NCBI GenBank assembly: GCA_945868475.1
Contig: CAMBLM010000007.1
Span: forward strand, 1 to 64,000
Length of the DNA: 64,000 bases
From: an uncultured Ruminococcus sp.
Lineage (GTDB): Bacteria; Bacillota; Clostridia; Oscillospirales; Ruminococcaceae
Reading direction: 5' to 3'
A program made the position numbers and the translations under genes. The notes below the pieces were generated by a model. The model had not been told where the DNA came from, searched no databases, and saw only the letters and a program-made list of their open reading frames with translations. Positions 6,758-15,965 of the stretch are shown here, in pieces. Position 1 is the stretch's first letter; every line of letters starts with the position of its first letter.

Positions 6758-8410
6758 TTATTCAATCTTCTGTTCCAGTTTAGCCGTAATTTCAAATGTC
6801 GTTACTTCTTCCGTTATCGTTTTGCGGTAGACAGTGAGCGTGACTTCTTCACCTGCGATCTTTTCATCGAGTATATCCATTACCGAATCGAGGTCTTTTA
6901 CAGGCTTGCCGTCTATTTCCGTGATGATATCATACGGCTGCAGGTCTTTTGTCGCGATATCACAAGTCGGGTCTACGCTCATAACGCACAATCCCGATTC
7001 AACGCCTAAGCTTTCGGCTGTTGTGCTGTCCATTGCTATAAACACGATGCCGAGCTTTGCTCTTCCGGGAACATAGCCGTTTTCGATGAGTGCTTCGGCA
7101 ACGGGAACTGCATCGTTTATCTCTATCGCGAAGCCTATTCCGTCATATACAACGTGATCGAGTCCGCCGACCGAGATGCCTATTACCTGACCGTACATAT
7201 TGACGAGCGCGCCGCCTGAGTTGCCGGGGTTAAGTGCGGCATCGGTCTGTATACACCGAAGCGTTCCGCTTGATGAATAGTCGGTTTCAATCTCTCTGCC
7301 GAGGGCGCTGACATAGCCGAAAGTTATGGAGTTTTCAAGGCTTCCGCCTGCACCGATAACTGCGACCTGTTCACCGAGGATAACCTCGTCTGAGTTGCCT
7401 ATCTCAGCCGAAACAAGGTCGTCGGCTTCTATCTTCACCACTGCCAAGTCCTGCTTGCGGTCGATGCCGACAAGCTTCGCTTCAAACTGTCTGCCGTCGT
7501 TGAGCTGAGCCTTGAACTGAGCTTCCTCGTCAACAACGTGTGCATTTGTGAGGATATATCCATCGGTCGAGATGATTATTCCCGAGCCGAGCGAGGTCAT
7601 CTGATATGGTGTATCGCTGTAAACGCCGATAAGCACCTGCGAGGGGAGAACTCTCTGCGCAACGCCCTCCGTTGTGAGCAGACCCGTTTCTTCATCGGCG
7701 TAATATTTCGCCTCGAGGACGGGACGGGGAGAGGTGGGGAGAGTTATCTGAACGCGCTTTGTATCCTTCTCGCTTGCCGTCTGCGTTTCGAGCGAGCTGA
7801 ACGAGCTTTCGCTCTTGGTCTTATCAAGTGCGGCGGCTTTCTTTGCAACAACGACCGACAGAATGATTATCGTCACAAACATTACTGCGATAAGTGTAAT
7901 AATTATTGCAGTCCAGACAGCGGAAAGGCGTTTTTTCTTCGGAGGGACGTTCTGAGGTGGGTTCGGCTGATCCGGCTGTGCGTACTGCCCCTGCGGCATA
8001 GCCCTGTTGCCGTAGTTCGGAGCATAATATCCGTTGGGATAACCGTTGTTCGGCGGAGGATATGCGCCGTACTGATACGGTGGGGGAGTTTGCTGATTTT
8101 GAGCTGTGTTCTGATATGGCTGCGCTGCGCCCTGATTTTGCGGTGGGATCTGCCGGTACTGCGGCTGTGAAGCTGTCGGCTGTCCAATGTTTTGCCCATA
8201 GTTTGGCTGTTCAAAGCCTGACGGCTCAAAATTCGGCTGTCCGATATTCGGCTGAGATGTAAAAACCTCGGGTGAAGCCGTTTCTGTCGGTGTATTTTCG
8301 TGCAAAGTCTGCTCGCTCACCGATTCGGGCGAAGCGGCTTCGTTTGCGGTATTTTCCTGCAAAGGGTGTGTATTTTCCGTGTTCGGAGTGTTTTCGTCAA
8401 AATTATCCAC
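6758..8410 (-). CDS. HtrA/DegP-type membrane-anchored serine protease with PDZ domain
   Basis: Degrades or refolds misfolded exported proteins at the outer face of the membrane. The start is GTG at 8410 behind AAAGGAGG. The order in 550 residues is a Gln/Asn/Pro/Tyr-rich disordered cytoplasmic region (1-157), a KKKR stop, one membrane helix (about 163-189), a trypsin-like domain with catalytic His291 (TNAHVVD), Asp321 (DLAVVKI) and Ser398 (GNSGG), then a single PDZ domain to the end. The low-complexity N-terminus is much longer than in Bacillus HtrA. It lies directly behind a two-component system, separated by a hairpin, as in the CssRS-htrA secretion-stress arrangement. Confidence 0.93.
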   Translation of the reverse strand: MDNFDENTPNTENTHPLQENTANEAASPESVSEQTLHENTPTETASPEVFTSQPNIGQPNFEPSGFEQPNYGQNIGQPTASQPQYRQIPPQNQGAAQPYQNTAQNQQTPPPYQYGAYPPPNNGYPNGYYAPNYGNRAMPQGQYAQPDQPNPPQNVPPKKKRLSAVWTAIIITLIAVMFVTIIILSVVVAKKAAALDKTKSESSFSSLETQTASEKDTKRVQITLPTSPRPVLEAKYYADEETGLLTTEGVAQRVLPSQVLIGVYSDTPYQMTSLGSGIIISTDGYILTNAHVVDEEAQFKAQLNDGRQFEAKLVGIDRKQDLAVVKIEADDLVSAEIGNSDEVILGEQVAVIGAGGSLENSITFGYVSALGREIETDYSSSGTLRCIQTDAALNPGNSGGALVNMYGQVIGISVGGLDHVVYDGIGFAIEINDAVPVAEALIENGYVPGRAKLGIVFIAMDSTTAESLGVESGLCVMSVDPTCDIATKDLQPYDIITEIDGKPVKDLDSVMDILDEKIAGEEVTLTVYRKTITEEVTTFEITAKLEQKIE

Positions 8411-8426
8411 AATATACCTCCTTTAT

Positions 8427-8476
8427 AAAAGAAGCCGCACAATTACAAGCTATGCGAATGTCTGTAACTGTACGGC
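8427..8476 (-). terminator. Terminator or attenuator between sensor kinase and htrA
   Basis: GCCGTACAGTTACA and TGTAATTGTGCGGC form a 14-step stem with one mismatch and G-U pairs, followed by TTCTTTT on the minus strand, just ahead of the htrA ribosome site. It may limit read-through from the kinase operon into htrA. Confidence 0.65.
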
Positions 8477-8485
8477 GAAACAAAT

Positions 8486-9883
8486 TTAGATCGTTATTTC
8501 AAATTCAACAAAGCTGTTGGGTTCGCTGCGGACAAGAATTTTTCCGCCGTGAAGCTTTATTATCGAGCGGACAATGGAAAGTCCCAGACCGACGCCCGTT
8601 TTATCGATACCTCTTGAAGCGTCTGCTTTATAGAAACGGTCGAATACCTTTGATATCTCGTTGGCTTTAAGTCCCTCGCCGCTGTTCCTGATGCGGATAA
8701 CGGACGAGCCGTCCCTGTTTTCAAAGGCGAACTCGATATAACCGCCGTCGTTGACGAATTTTACGGCATTTTCAACGAGGTTATAAAGCACCTGCTGCAT
8801 AAGGTCGCTGTCGGCACTTACCATGAACCTGCCGTGCTCGATTCCGCGTATCTCGACGTGTTTCTCGTCTATGCGCTGTTCAAACATAAGCAGAACCTTG
8901 ACGAGAAGCGGCATGAGGTCGAAAGTTTCCTTTGTCATTTCCATTTCGCCGGCTTCATACTTGGAGATATTGAGCATCGACTTGACAAGTCTTGCAAGTC
9001 TGTCAATTTCCTCCGAAACGATGCGGAGATAATATTTATGCTTTTCTTTCGGTATCGTTCCGTCAAGGATACCGTCCACGAAGCCGCCGATGGTCGTCAT
9101 AGGTGTACGAAGTTCGTGCGAAACATTCGAGATGAAGCTCTTTCGGTTCTCCTCGATAGCTTCGAGCGAGCTTGCCATTTCGTTGAGCGAATTTGCGAGA
9201 AATCCGAACTCGTTATCCTCGGGGACATAGAGCTTTTCGGAGAAATCACCGTTTCCGAACCGCTTCGCTGCAAGGGTCATTTCCTTTACAGGCGTCATCA
9301 GATGCTTGACCGCCGCATATATCGCAACGAAAACAAGCACAAGAATTGCCAGAGAAGCGATCGCAAGCGCAACTATAAGCTTCGTCAGATACTGTTGGAG
9401 CGGAGTATCGGAAAGCTTTGAGAAAAGGTAATACTCATTTCCTGCGGATCTGAATTTATAAACAAGGTTGAAAACTGTGCTGGGGTAAAAATGGTCAAGG
9501 CTTGAAAGTTCAAAAAAGCCCTCATCGCCGACCTTGTTCAGGATATCCTCTCCGATTTTTCTCCCTGTATGAGAACACGGCGGTGCTTCGGAGCAAACCA
9601 AAGCAACGCCGTTTGAATCTGTTAATGTGAAAACTATCTCCGTTGTATCGGTCACGTTCAGATAGATATTGTTAAGATAATCTGTGTTCACCCCGTCAGC
9701 CGAATCGATCGAAAGCTTTGTTATCGACATTATCATATCGGCATTCGTGATGAGGTAGCCTTTTTTGTCGTTTTTATAAAATTCGGAAGAAATTATTATA
9801 AGAACGACCGCAACGCAGACAATGGCAGCGGATATTATTGCAGCGCACAGGGTAAAAAACTCGGAGAATACGCTTTTACGCAT
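8486..9883 (-). CDS. Two-component sensor histidine kinase
   Basis: A membrane sensor that phosphorylates the response regulator encoded just upstream. The ATG at 9883 (465 aa) is preferred over an in-frame TTG at 9901 because GAGGAAG lies just before it and it overlaps the regulator stop by eight bases, indicating translational coupling. Visible are TM1 (about 8-33), an extracellular sensor domain of about 130 residues with two Cys (97 and 103, possibly a disulphide), TM2 (about 166-192), HAMP (about 193-245), the H-box SHELRTP with His256, and the N, G1 and G2 boxes (LVENAVKF, GVGLGLS). The ligand is unknown. The link to htrA suggests sensing of envelope or secretion stress (inference). Confidence 0.94.
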   Translation of the reverse strand: MRKSVFSEFFTLCAAIISAAIVCVAVVLIIISSEFYKNDKKGYLITNADMIMSITKLSIDSADGVNTDYLNNIYLNVTDTTEIVFTLTDSNGVALVCSEAPPCSHTGRKIGEDILNKVGDEGFFELSSLDHFYPSTVFNLVYKFRSAGNEYYLFSKLSDTPLQQYLTKLIVALAIASLAILVLVFVAIYAAVKHLMTPVKEMTLAAKRFGNGDFSEKLYVPEDNEFGFLANSLNEMASSLEAIEENRKSFISNVSHELRTPMTTIGGFVDGILDGTIPKEKHKYYLRIVSEEIDRLARLVKSMLNISKYEAGEMEMTKETFDLMPLLVKVLLMFEQRIDEKHVEIRGIEHGRFMVSADSDLMQQVLYNLVENAVKFVNDGGYIEFAFENRDGSSVIRIRNSGEGLKANEISKVFDRFYKADASRGIDKTGVGLGLSIVRSIIKLHGGKILVRSEPNSFVEFEITI

Positions 9884-10577
9884 TTTCTTCCTCTGCTTCA
9901 AACTTGTAGCCTACGCCCCATACTGTTTTGAGCGCCCACTTGTCCGAAACATTTTCAAGCTTTTCACGAAGACGCTTGATATGAACGTCGATAGTACGGG
10001 AGTCGCCGTAATACTCGAATCCCCATACTTCGTCAAGAAGCTGATCTCTTGTATAAACACGGTTCGGGTTGGAAGCGAGGTAGAAAAGGAGTTCAAGCTC
10101 CTTCGGAGGAGTATCCATTACCTTGCCGTCAACACGAAGCTCATATCTTGTCATATTTACAACGAGCTTGTCATAGCGTACTTCCTTGACCTCGGTCTCG
10201 GTGCTGCCCTGACCGATACGTCTTGAAATAGCCTTTATTCTTGCGATAACTTCCTTTGTATCGAACGGCTTAACGATATAGTCGTCTGCGCCGAGTTCAA
10301 GACCGAGTACCTTATCGAAAGTTTCGCTCTTAGCGGTTATCATTATGATCGGAACGTTGGATTTTTTGCGGATCTCACGGCAGACCTGCCAGCCGTCAAG
10401 CTCGGGGAGCATGATATCGAGAAGGATAACATCGGGTTTGAGGGCATTGAACTTAATAAGAGCCTCATCACCGTCGTGAGCAACGATAACTCCGTAACCT
10501 TCCTTTTCGAGATAGAGCTTCAAAAGCTCGCAGATATTATTATCGTCATCAACGACCAAAACCTTTCCAAGTGACAT
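9876..10577 (-). CDS. OmpR/PhoB-family response regulator
   Basis: A DNA-binding regulator of 233 residues. The receiver domain spans about 1-118 with the acidic pocket at Asp10-12, phosphoacceptor Asp54 (ILLDIMLP) and Lys103 (KPF). A winged-helix domain spans about 132-228 with the recognition segment DSRTIDVHIKRLR and the wing VWGVGYKF. The ATG at 10577 follows AGGAGG. It is first in the operon regulator-kinase-htrA. An extended -10 (TGCTATAAT) lies on the minus strand at 10666-10674, which would give a leader of about 80 bases. By arrangement it resembles CssR; by sequence it is equally close to PhoP/ResD/WalR types, so no symbol is given. Confidence 0.95.
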   Translation of the reverse strand: MSLGKVLVVDDDNNICELLKLYLEKEGYGVIVAHDGDEALIKFNALKPDVILLDIMLPELDGWQVCREIRKKSNVPIIMITAKSETFDKVLGLELGADDYIVKPFDTKEVIARIKAISRRIGQGSTETEVKEVRYDKLVVNMTRYELRVDGKVMDTPPKELELLFYLASNPNRVYTRDQLLDEVWGFEYYGDSRTIDVHIKRLREKLENVSDKWALKTVWGVGYKFEAEEENA

Positions 10578-10818
10578 AATTATTTCCTCCTATCGTTTTT
10601 TTGATCTATTCTGAAAAAAGCATATATTAATGTACCGTTTAAAAACATAATACTACTTATAACTAATTATAGCAAATATCGGGGCGAAATATATAAATTT
10701 TTATGAACAAATTATTTCCTAATTGTAAATTTAACAAAAACATAATTAAATCCCAAAGAAATTATAAAATTCCGTTCATTTTTAGAATTTTCTATGCTTT
10801 CTGTCGTGACATTTTTCG

Positions 10819-12282
10819 TCAAATGACTTCTTTAAGGATAAGATAAGCCATTGTTGCAATTGACTTAGCCTCGACATAATTTCTGTCTACCTTGAAATTG
10901 CCCTCTGTGAGCATATTTTTAAGTTCGGAAACACGCTCGAAGCCTTTAAGAGCCTCCTGCATATTCGGGATAACGAAGTATGACTTCTGCATAATATGTC
11001 TGATCTCTGTGCGGATACCCGATGGTATCTCGGGAGCGTTCGGGTCAATGTCAAACTCGGCTGTTTCGAGGTTTTCAAGCGGAACGCCTGCGTTTTCCTG
11101 CATCTTTTCCGCAATCGATATAGCAGCCTGTCTGCCGAAAACGAGTGCTTCGAGCAGAGAGTTTGAAGCAAGGCGGTTGTTGCCGTGAACGCCCGTGTGC
11201 GAACATTCGCCGACAGCATAAAGTCCGTCAACCGTTGTCTGAGCGTGGGTATTTACGTTGATGCCGCCCATTAAATAGTGCTGGCAGGGGTAGATCGGGA
11301 TACGGTCGGTCGTCATATCGATGCCCTGTTCAAGCAGGTACTTATATATCATCGGGAAGCGTGCCTTGATGAACTCGGGGTCTTTGTGCGAGATATCGAG
11401 GTAGAAATCGTCCGAATTCGTTCTTCTTGCTTCGCTGATTATCGAGTGCGAAACAACGTCACGGGGAGCAAGCTCCAGACGCTCGTCATAGTTCTGCATA
11501 AAACGCTCACCATCGCAGTTGAGGAGATAAGCACCTTCACCGCGGACAGCCTCGGAGATGAGGAAGCACTCTCTTGTGTGCTTGTTGTTGAAAGCGGTAG
11601 GGTGGAACTGAATGAGCGAAAGATTCTTGATATTCGCGCCCATTTCGTAAGCGGCGGTGATGCCGTCGCCCGTTGCGATAGCGGAGTTCGTGGTGTATTC
11701 GTAAATTCTGCCGATGCCGCCCGTTGCAAGGATAACGTAACGTGAATTATATGTAGAATGTTCATCGTTCACGCAGATATCTGCAGAGAAACCCGTTCCT
11801 GTCTTTTTCAGTTCGCAGAGGAGAGCATTCTCGAGAATGTCGATGTTGGGTGACTTTTTGACAGCTTCCTGAAGCTTTGAGGTTATCTCGAAGCCTGTCG
11901 AATCACGGTGGTGGAAAATTCTGTGACGGCAGTGTCCGCCCTCAAGGGTCTTGTGATAGTTGCCGTTTTCGTCCTTGTCGAAGTCAACGCCGTAGCCGAT
12001 GATCTCCTCGATCTCGTGAGCTGCTTCGGTAACAAGAATTTTGAGCGAATCGGGGTTGTTCTTATATCCGCCTGCGATAAGTGTATCCTTTGTATGGAGC
12101 TGGATATTGTCATCAACAGGCTTATAGACAGCCGCAATACCGCCCTGAGCGAGTGCGGAGTTGCAGAGTATCATTTCTCTTTTTGTGATAAGCAGTATTT
12201 TCAGATCTTTCGGCAGGTTCAAAGCGGAATACAGACCGCCTGCGCCCGTTCCTGCGATAATAACGTCATAATTTTTTGACAT
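10819..12282 (-). CDS. nadB: L-aspartate oxidase
   Basis: A flavoprotein that oxidises L-aspartate to iminoaspartate for de novo NAD synthesis; in an anaerobe fumarate is the likely electron acceptor. The ATG at 12282 (487 aa) follows AAGGAAGT; the in-frame extension to 12327 lacks a ribosome site. Visible are the N-terminal dinucleotide-binding motif (GTGAGG, near residue 10), the FAD-linked segment HHRDSTG, the active-site region HPTAF and YPCQHYLMGGI, and a C-terminal helical part shorter than in E. coli. The family also includes fumarate reductase flavoproteins, but these motifs and the absence of a heme-binding N-terminus favour NadB. nadA and nadC are not adjacent, which is unusual. Confidence 0.9.
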   Translation of the reverse strand: MSKNYDVIIAGTGAGGLYSALNLPKDLKILLITKREMILCNSALAQGGIAAVYKPVDDNIQLHTKDTLIAGGYKNNPDSLKILVTEAAHEIEEIIGYGVDFDKDENGNYHKTLEGGHCRHRIFHHRDSTGFEITSKLQEAVKKSPNIDILENALLCELKKTGTGFSADICVNDEHSTYNSRYVILATGGIGRIYEYTTNSAIATGDGITAAYEMGANIKNLSLIQFHPTAFNNKHTRECFLISEAVRGEGAYLLNCDGERFMQNYDERLELAPRDVVSHSIISEARRTNSDDFYLDISHKDPEFIKARFPMIYKYLLEQGIDMTTDRIPIYPCQHYLMGGINVNTHAQTTVDGLYAVGECSHTGVHGNNRLASNSLLEALVFGRQAAISIAEKMQENAGVPLENLETAEFDIDPNAPEIPSGIRTEIRHIMQKSYFVIPNMQEALKGFERVSELKNMLTEGNFKVDRNYVEAKSIATMAYLILKEVI

Positions 12283-12483
12283 AACTATACTTCCTTTAAT
12301 ATGTATAAAATTCACGTTCGCACCCAAAGAAACCGATTACCGCAAGAGCCGAACAGTGACAATGTTCCGAGCAGAATCTCCCTCATATAAACACTTAATA
12401 CAATTATAGCACAAGAAATTACAAAAATCAATTCTTATTGCATATTTTTTGCCGAATTTATGCAGAAATCATGAAAAAAACAC

Positions 12484-12515
12484 AAAAAAAGCTGCCACAC
12501 GAACCGTATGGCAGC
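12484..12515 (-). terminator. Terminator after the sugar-importer ATPase
   Basis: GCTGCCATAC and GTGTGGCAGC pair around a GGTTC-type loop and are followed by seven Ts on the minus strand, 24 bases past the stop. Confidence 0.88.
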
Positions 12516-12538
12516 CATAATGTCTACTTAAAAAACAA

Positions 12539-13681
12539 TCAGTTAACAATCGTCTTTTCAGTTTCCTTATCAAAGATGTGAACCTTATTAGGATCGAGAG
12601 CAACCTTGATAGTATCCTGAGGACGTGCAGTTGATCTTGGGTCAACTCTTGCTGTGAGGGAGATACCCTGGCAGTTGAGGTAGAGGTAAACTTCTGCGCC
12701 CATCATTTCTGTAATTTCAACATCAGCATCGATGATACCTGTCTTAGCAGAGGAGATGAACATTTCTTCATCGTGGATATTTTCAGGACGGATACCCATG
12801 ATGATCTCCTTATCAACATAGTTGGAGAGAACATTCTCATCAACCTTTGCTTCAGGAAGTTCAACATAGTACTTAACGCCTCTGGAAGTCTTGGTGTCTT
12901 CAGAACCGAATTCAATTGTGTACTTGCCTTCGATCTTTCTGAGAACAGCATCAACGAAGTTCATCTGAGGTGAACCCATGAATCCTGCAACGAAGAGGTT
13001 TACAGGGTTGGAGTAGAGGTTCTGAGGAGAGTCAACCTGCTGAATGAAGCCGTCCTTCATAACAACGATACGGTCACCCATTGTCATAGCTTCTGTCTGG
13101 TCATGAGTTACGTAGATAAATGTAGTACCGAGCTTCTGGTGGAGCTTGGAGATCTCAGTTCTCATCTGTGCACGGAGCTTTGCATCGAGGTTGGAAAGAG
13201 GTTCGTCGAGGAGGAAGACCTGAGGTTCACGAACGATAGCACGGCCGAGCGCAACACGCTGACGCTGGCCACCGGAGAGAGCCTTCGGCTTTCTGTCGAG
13301 GAGGTGGGAGATATCAAGGCTGCGGGCAGCTTCTTCAACCTTACGGCTGATCTCGTCCTTGGGGACTTTACGGAGTTTAAGACCGAATGCCATGTTCTCG
13401 AATACTGTCATGTGAGGATAAAGAGCGTAGTTCTGGAAAACCATCGCGATATCTCTGTCCTTAGGAGCAACGTCGTTTACAAGACGGTCTCCGATATAAA
13501 GCTCACCTTCGGAGATTTCTTCAAGTCCTGCGATCATACGGAGAGTAGTGGACTTACCGCAGCCGGAAGGACCAACGAGGATGATGAATTCCTTATCTTT
13601 GATTTCAAGGTTTACATCTGAAACGGCAACAACACCGCCGGGGTATTTCTTATAAATTGAACGAAGTGACAAACTTGCCAT
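12539..13681 (-). CDS. msmK: MsmK/UgpC-type ATPase of carbohydrate ABC importers
   Basis: Energises sugar-import ABC transporters from the cytoplasmic face. In Firmicutes one such ATPase often serves several permease pairs, which fits its position here as a lone gene with its own promoter region and terminator. In 380 residues: Walker [10 protein letters not shown] (37-45), Q-loop ([10 protein letters not shown]), signature LSGGQ (135-139), Walker B with catalytic Glu (LLDEP, 157-161), switch His (VTHDQTEA) and a C-terminal OB-fold regulatory part (about 240-380) as in MalK/MsmK. Start ATG 13681 is preceded by AGGAGG. Imported cellodextrins could feed the cellobiose phosphorylase at 44937-47333 (inference). 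Confidence 0.93.
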   Translation of the reverse strand: MASLSLRSIYKKYPGGVVAVSDVNLEIKDKEFIILVGPSGCGKSTTLRMIAGLEEISEGELYIGDRLVNDVAPKDRDIAMVFQNYALYPHMTVFENMAFGLKLRKVPKDEISRKVEEAARSLDISHLLDRKPKALSGGQRQRVALGRAIVREPQVFLLDEPLSNLDAKLRAQMRTEISKLHQKLGTTFIYVTHDQTEAMTMGDRIVVMKDGFIQQVDSPQNLYSNPVNLFVAGFMGSPQMNFVDAVLRKIEGKYTIEFGSEDTKTSRGVKYYVELPEAKVDENVLSNYVDKEIIMGIRPENIHDEEMFISSAKTGIIDADVEITEMMGAEVYLYLNCQGISLTARVDPRSTARPQDTIKVALDPNKVHIFDKETEKTIVN

Positions 13682-13863
13682 GTTAATAGGACCTCCTACA
13701 TTTAAATTGTCTGCCGAGCATACTCGGCTCTATTAATATAATACCAAAAGTGGGGAGCAAATTTCAAGTCACTTATTAACTAAACTTATAAAAACTTATT
13801 TATTTAGTTTGACGAAAAAGCAAATATTTGTAAGTTGTTGGAAATTTTGAGATAAAATTATAT

Positions 13864-14592
13864 CTAAATATTTTCGGTTTCTTTGTGCAACATTTCTCTC
13901 CACTCACCGAGAGCGAGGTTTTCATCAAGCTTCACGCCGCCTATCGAAATGCGCTTTAAATACAACACCTTGTTGTTCCGAGCCTGTGCCATACGCTTTA
14001 TCTGGTGGTACATACCCTCGCGAATGGTTATGAGGACTTCGTGCGGATCGGCGAGGATCTCAAGCTTTGCAGGCAGGCAGACATCGCCGCCGTCTATCGC
14101 AAGGCCGTCCTCAAAGGCTTTTATATCGTCCTCGGTCGCAGAGTTTTCAAGCTTCGCGAAATAGGTCTTGTCAACGTGGTGCTTAGGGGAAAGGATATTG
14201 TGCGCAAGAACGCCGTCGTCCGTGATAAAAACGAAGCCCTCGGTGTCCTTGTCGAGCCGTCCCGCAGGGAAAAGTCCCTCTCGGCGTATGCTGTCGGGGA
14301 GAAGCTCGAGAACGGTCTTCGATTCGCCGTCCTTTGTCGAGCATACAACGCCCTGCGGCTTGTTCATCATTATATATATGTGCTTGCGGTAGGTCACTTC
14401 CCTGCCCTCGGAGCATACGGTGTCCTTTTCGGGGTCGATCTTCATATCGAAAAGCTTTGCGACCGTGCCGCCGACCGTTACAACTCTGCGCTTTATGAGT
14501 TCTTTCGCTTCGGAGCGCGTTATGCCAAGCTGTGCCGAAAGGAATTTGTCAAGACGCTGTATATCTTTCTTAGGAACTTTGGGTTCGCTCAT
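13864..14592 (-). CDS. rsuA: 16S rRNA pseudouridine synthase, RsuA family
   Basis: Isomerises a uridine in ribosomal RNA, U516 of 16S if truly RsuA. In 242 residues there is an N-terminal S4 RNA-binding domain (RLDKFLSAQLG, about 13-60) and the synthase domain with the catalytic motif GRLDKDTEG (catalytic Asp in RLD). The sequence MYHQIKRM is the late conserved motif typical of the RsuA/RluB/E/F branch. The length favours RsuA over RluB. The ATG at 14592 overlaps the stop of the upstream flavoprotein gene (ATGA), so the two are translationally coupled. Confidence 0.9.
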   Translation of the reverse strand: MSEPKVPKKDIQRLDKFLSAQLGITRSEAKELIKRRVVTVGGTVAKLFDMKIDPEKDTVCSEGREVTYRKHIYIMMNKPQGVVCSTKDGESKTVLELLPDSIRREGLFPAGRLDKDTEGFVFITDDGVLAHNILSPKHHVDKTYFAKLENSATEDDIKAFEDGLAIDGGDVCLPAKLEILADPHEVLITIREGMYHQIKRMAQARNNKVLYLKRISIGGVKLDENLALGEWREMLHKETENI

Positions 14593-15200
14593 TGTTTTCC
14601 GCCGTCCTTTCTGATATTTCGGTTATAGGACTTGTTTTTCGCCTTTTTCGCCACGGAAAAGCCAAATTCGCCGAGTTTTCTTCCTATCGAGAAATATTCG
14701 CCGTGAGAGTAGGCGAGAAGTCCTGCCTGCTGGAGGTTTATCTTTCCTTTGCTGTCGATATAGCGTTCATCGGCGGAAATTGCGACAACATCTGCGATAA
14801 ACATATCGTGTGTGCCGTAGTTTTTGATCTCTCTGACCTTACATTCGAGCGAAAGCGGACTTTCCGCTATAACGGGTGCTTTTACGATCGAAGCTTCTTC
14901 AAGCGTGAGGCTGCACTGCTTTATCTTGTCCATATCCTTGCCGCTGCGAACGCCGACAAAATCCGTTTCACGAACGAGCTTGGATGTGGTAAGGTTTATA
15001 ACGAATTCGCCCGTTTCCTTTATTATTGCATGAGAATGGCGCGATGGGCGGACCGAAATATAAACTATCGGCGGCTTTGTGTTTATTACGCCTGTCCATG
15101 CGCAGGTGAGTACGTTCGCTTTGTGCATATCTCCGCAGCTTACCATTACCGCAGGCAGAGGGGAGATAAGAGTTCCCGGTGCTAAAATTTTTCTTCCCAT
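14589..15200 (-). CDS. Flavin reductase-like FMN-binding protein
   Basis: A 203-residue protein of the flavin reductase-like (FMN-binding split-barrel) family. The diagnostic segments are the N-terminal PAVMVSCGD, ANVLTCAWTG, PPIVYISVRPSRHSH and GEFVINL, and a later region with TDFVGVRSG and HDMFIADVV. Members bind FMN and act as NAD(P)H:flavin reductases or as flavoredoxin-type electron carriers; the substrate here is unknown. The basic tail (KKAKNKSYNRN) is extra. Start ATG 15200 follows AAAGAGGA-type sequence. It is co-transcribed with the pseudouridine synthase, apparently only by convenience. Confidence 0.88.
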   Translation of the reverse strand: MGRKILAPGTLISPLPAVMVSCGDMHKANVLTCAWTGVINTKPPIVYISVRPSRHSHAIIKETGEFVINLTTSKLVRETDFVGVRSGKDMDKIKQCSLTLEEASIVKAPVIAESPLSLECKVREIKNYGTHDMFIADVVAISADERYIDSKGKINLQQAGLLAYSHGEYFSIGRKLGEFGFSVAKKAKNKSYNRNIRKDGGKQ

Positions 15201-15261
15201 ATTAAATCCTCTTTATAAAAAATAAATGATGTTCTATCCACAAAAATGTTAAATCTGCTAA

Positions 15262-15290
15262 TTGAAAGACCAATCCAAAAATGATATACT
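15262..15290 (+). promoter_or_regulatory. Sigma-A promoter for the SprA-like gene
   Basis: TTGAAA and TATACT are 17 bases apart with TG before the -10. AAGGAGGTG and the ATG at 15327 follow within 40 bases. Confidence 0.7.
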
Positions 15291-15326
15291 ATTCTTAAAT
15301 AGATATATATCAAGGAGGTGTGAGCT

Positions 15327-15956
15327 ATGCCGTCTATCCCGTCAATTTCGATAAATACCAACACTGACAGCACTTTTGAAAGCAGCGGGGGAATGACCTC
15401 CCGTATCCGCAAAAAGGCTCTCGAAAGTCAGATAAGCAATGATGAGCAGAAGCTTGAAAAGCTTTCCGCAAAGCAGACCGCCGAAAAGTCTAAGCTTAAA
15501 ATCGAACTTACCAAGTATAAGACCGAGCTTTCCAAGCTTGAAAAGAACTCGGACGACAAGGAAAACGATGAAAAAGCCGCCGATATGAAGCGCCGCTTCG
15601 ATTCATTCGAGTGTCAGACCTGCAAAAACAGGCGTTACCAGGATCAGTCGGACGATTCGGGTGTTTCGTTCCAGACCGCTTCTCACATCGACCCGTCGGC
15701 GGCTTATTCCGCAGTCCGTTCGCACGAAAATGAACACGTTGCGCGGAACAAAACTCAGGCCGAACAGCACGGTCAGAAGATCGCATATCAGACCGTCACG
15801 ATAAACCGCGCGATATGTCCCGAATGTGGACGAAGCTATGTTTCGGGCGGCGTTACGCACACGGTCACAAAGGCGGACAACAGTGCCAGATACACTGTCG
15901 GTGATATCAAGCTCGAAAAAGACCCCGTTGGCAGCATCGTGAACGTAGTTGCTTAG
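15327..15956 (+). CDS. SprA-like putative zinc metallopeptidase (209 aa)
   Basis: Start ATG 15327 is preceded by AAGGAGGTG. There is no signal peptide. Residues 25-90 form a charged coiled coil rich in Lys/Glu. There is a Cys pair at 96/99, the zinc-peptidase motif HENEH at 133-137, and a second Cys pair CPEC at 164-167. The combination of a late HExxH with short Ser/Gly-rich surroundings matches what I know as the SprA-related family of putative metalloproteases, whose function is not established. The two Cys pairs could hold a structural zinc. It is a single-gene unit with its own promoter, and its terminator overlaps the end of the convergent gene. Confidence 0.75.
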   Translation: MPSIPSISINTNTDSTFESSGGMTSRIRKKALESQISNDEQKLEKLSAKQTAEKSKLKIELTKYKTELSKLEKNSDDKENDEKAADMKRRFDSFECQTCKNRRYQDQSDDSGVSFQTASHIDPSAAYSAVRSHENEHVARNKTQAEQHGQKIAYQTVTINRAICPECGRSYVSGGVTHTVTKADNSARYTVGDIKLEKDPVGSIVNVVA

Positions 15957-15965
15957 TATAACAAA

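Noticed and set aside
14005..14628. 207-residue frame antisense to the pseudouridine synthase
   Set aside because: Shadow of rsuA and the flavoprotein; no start signal.
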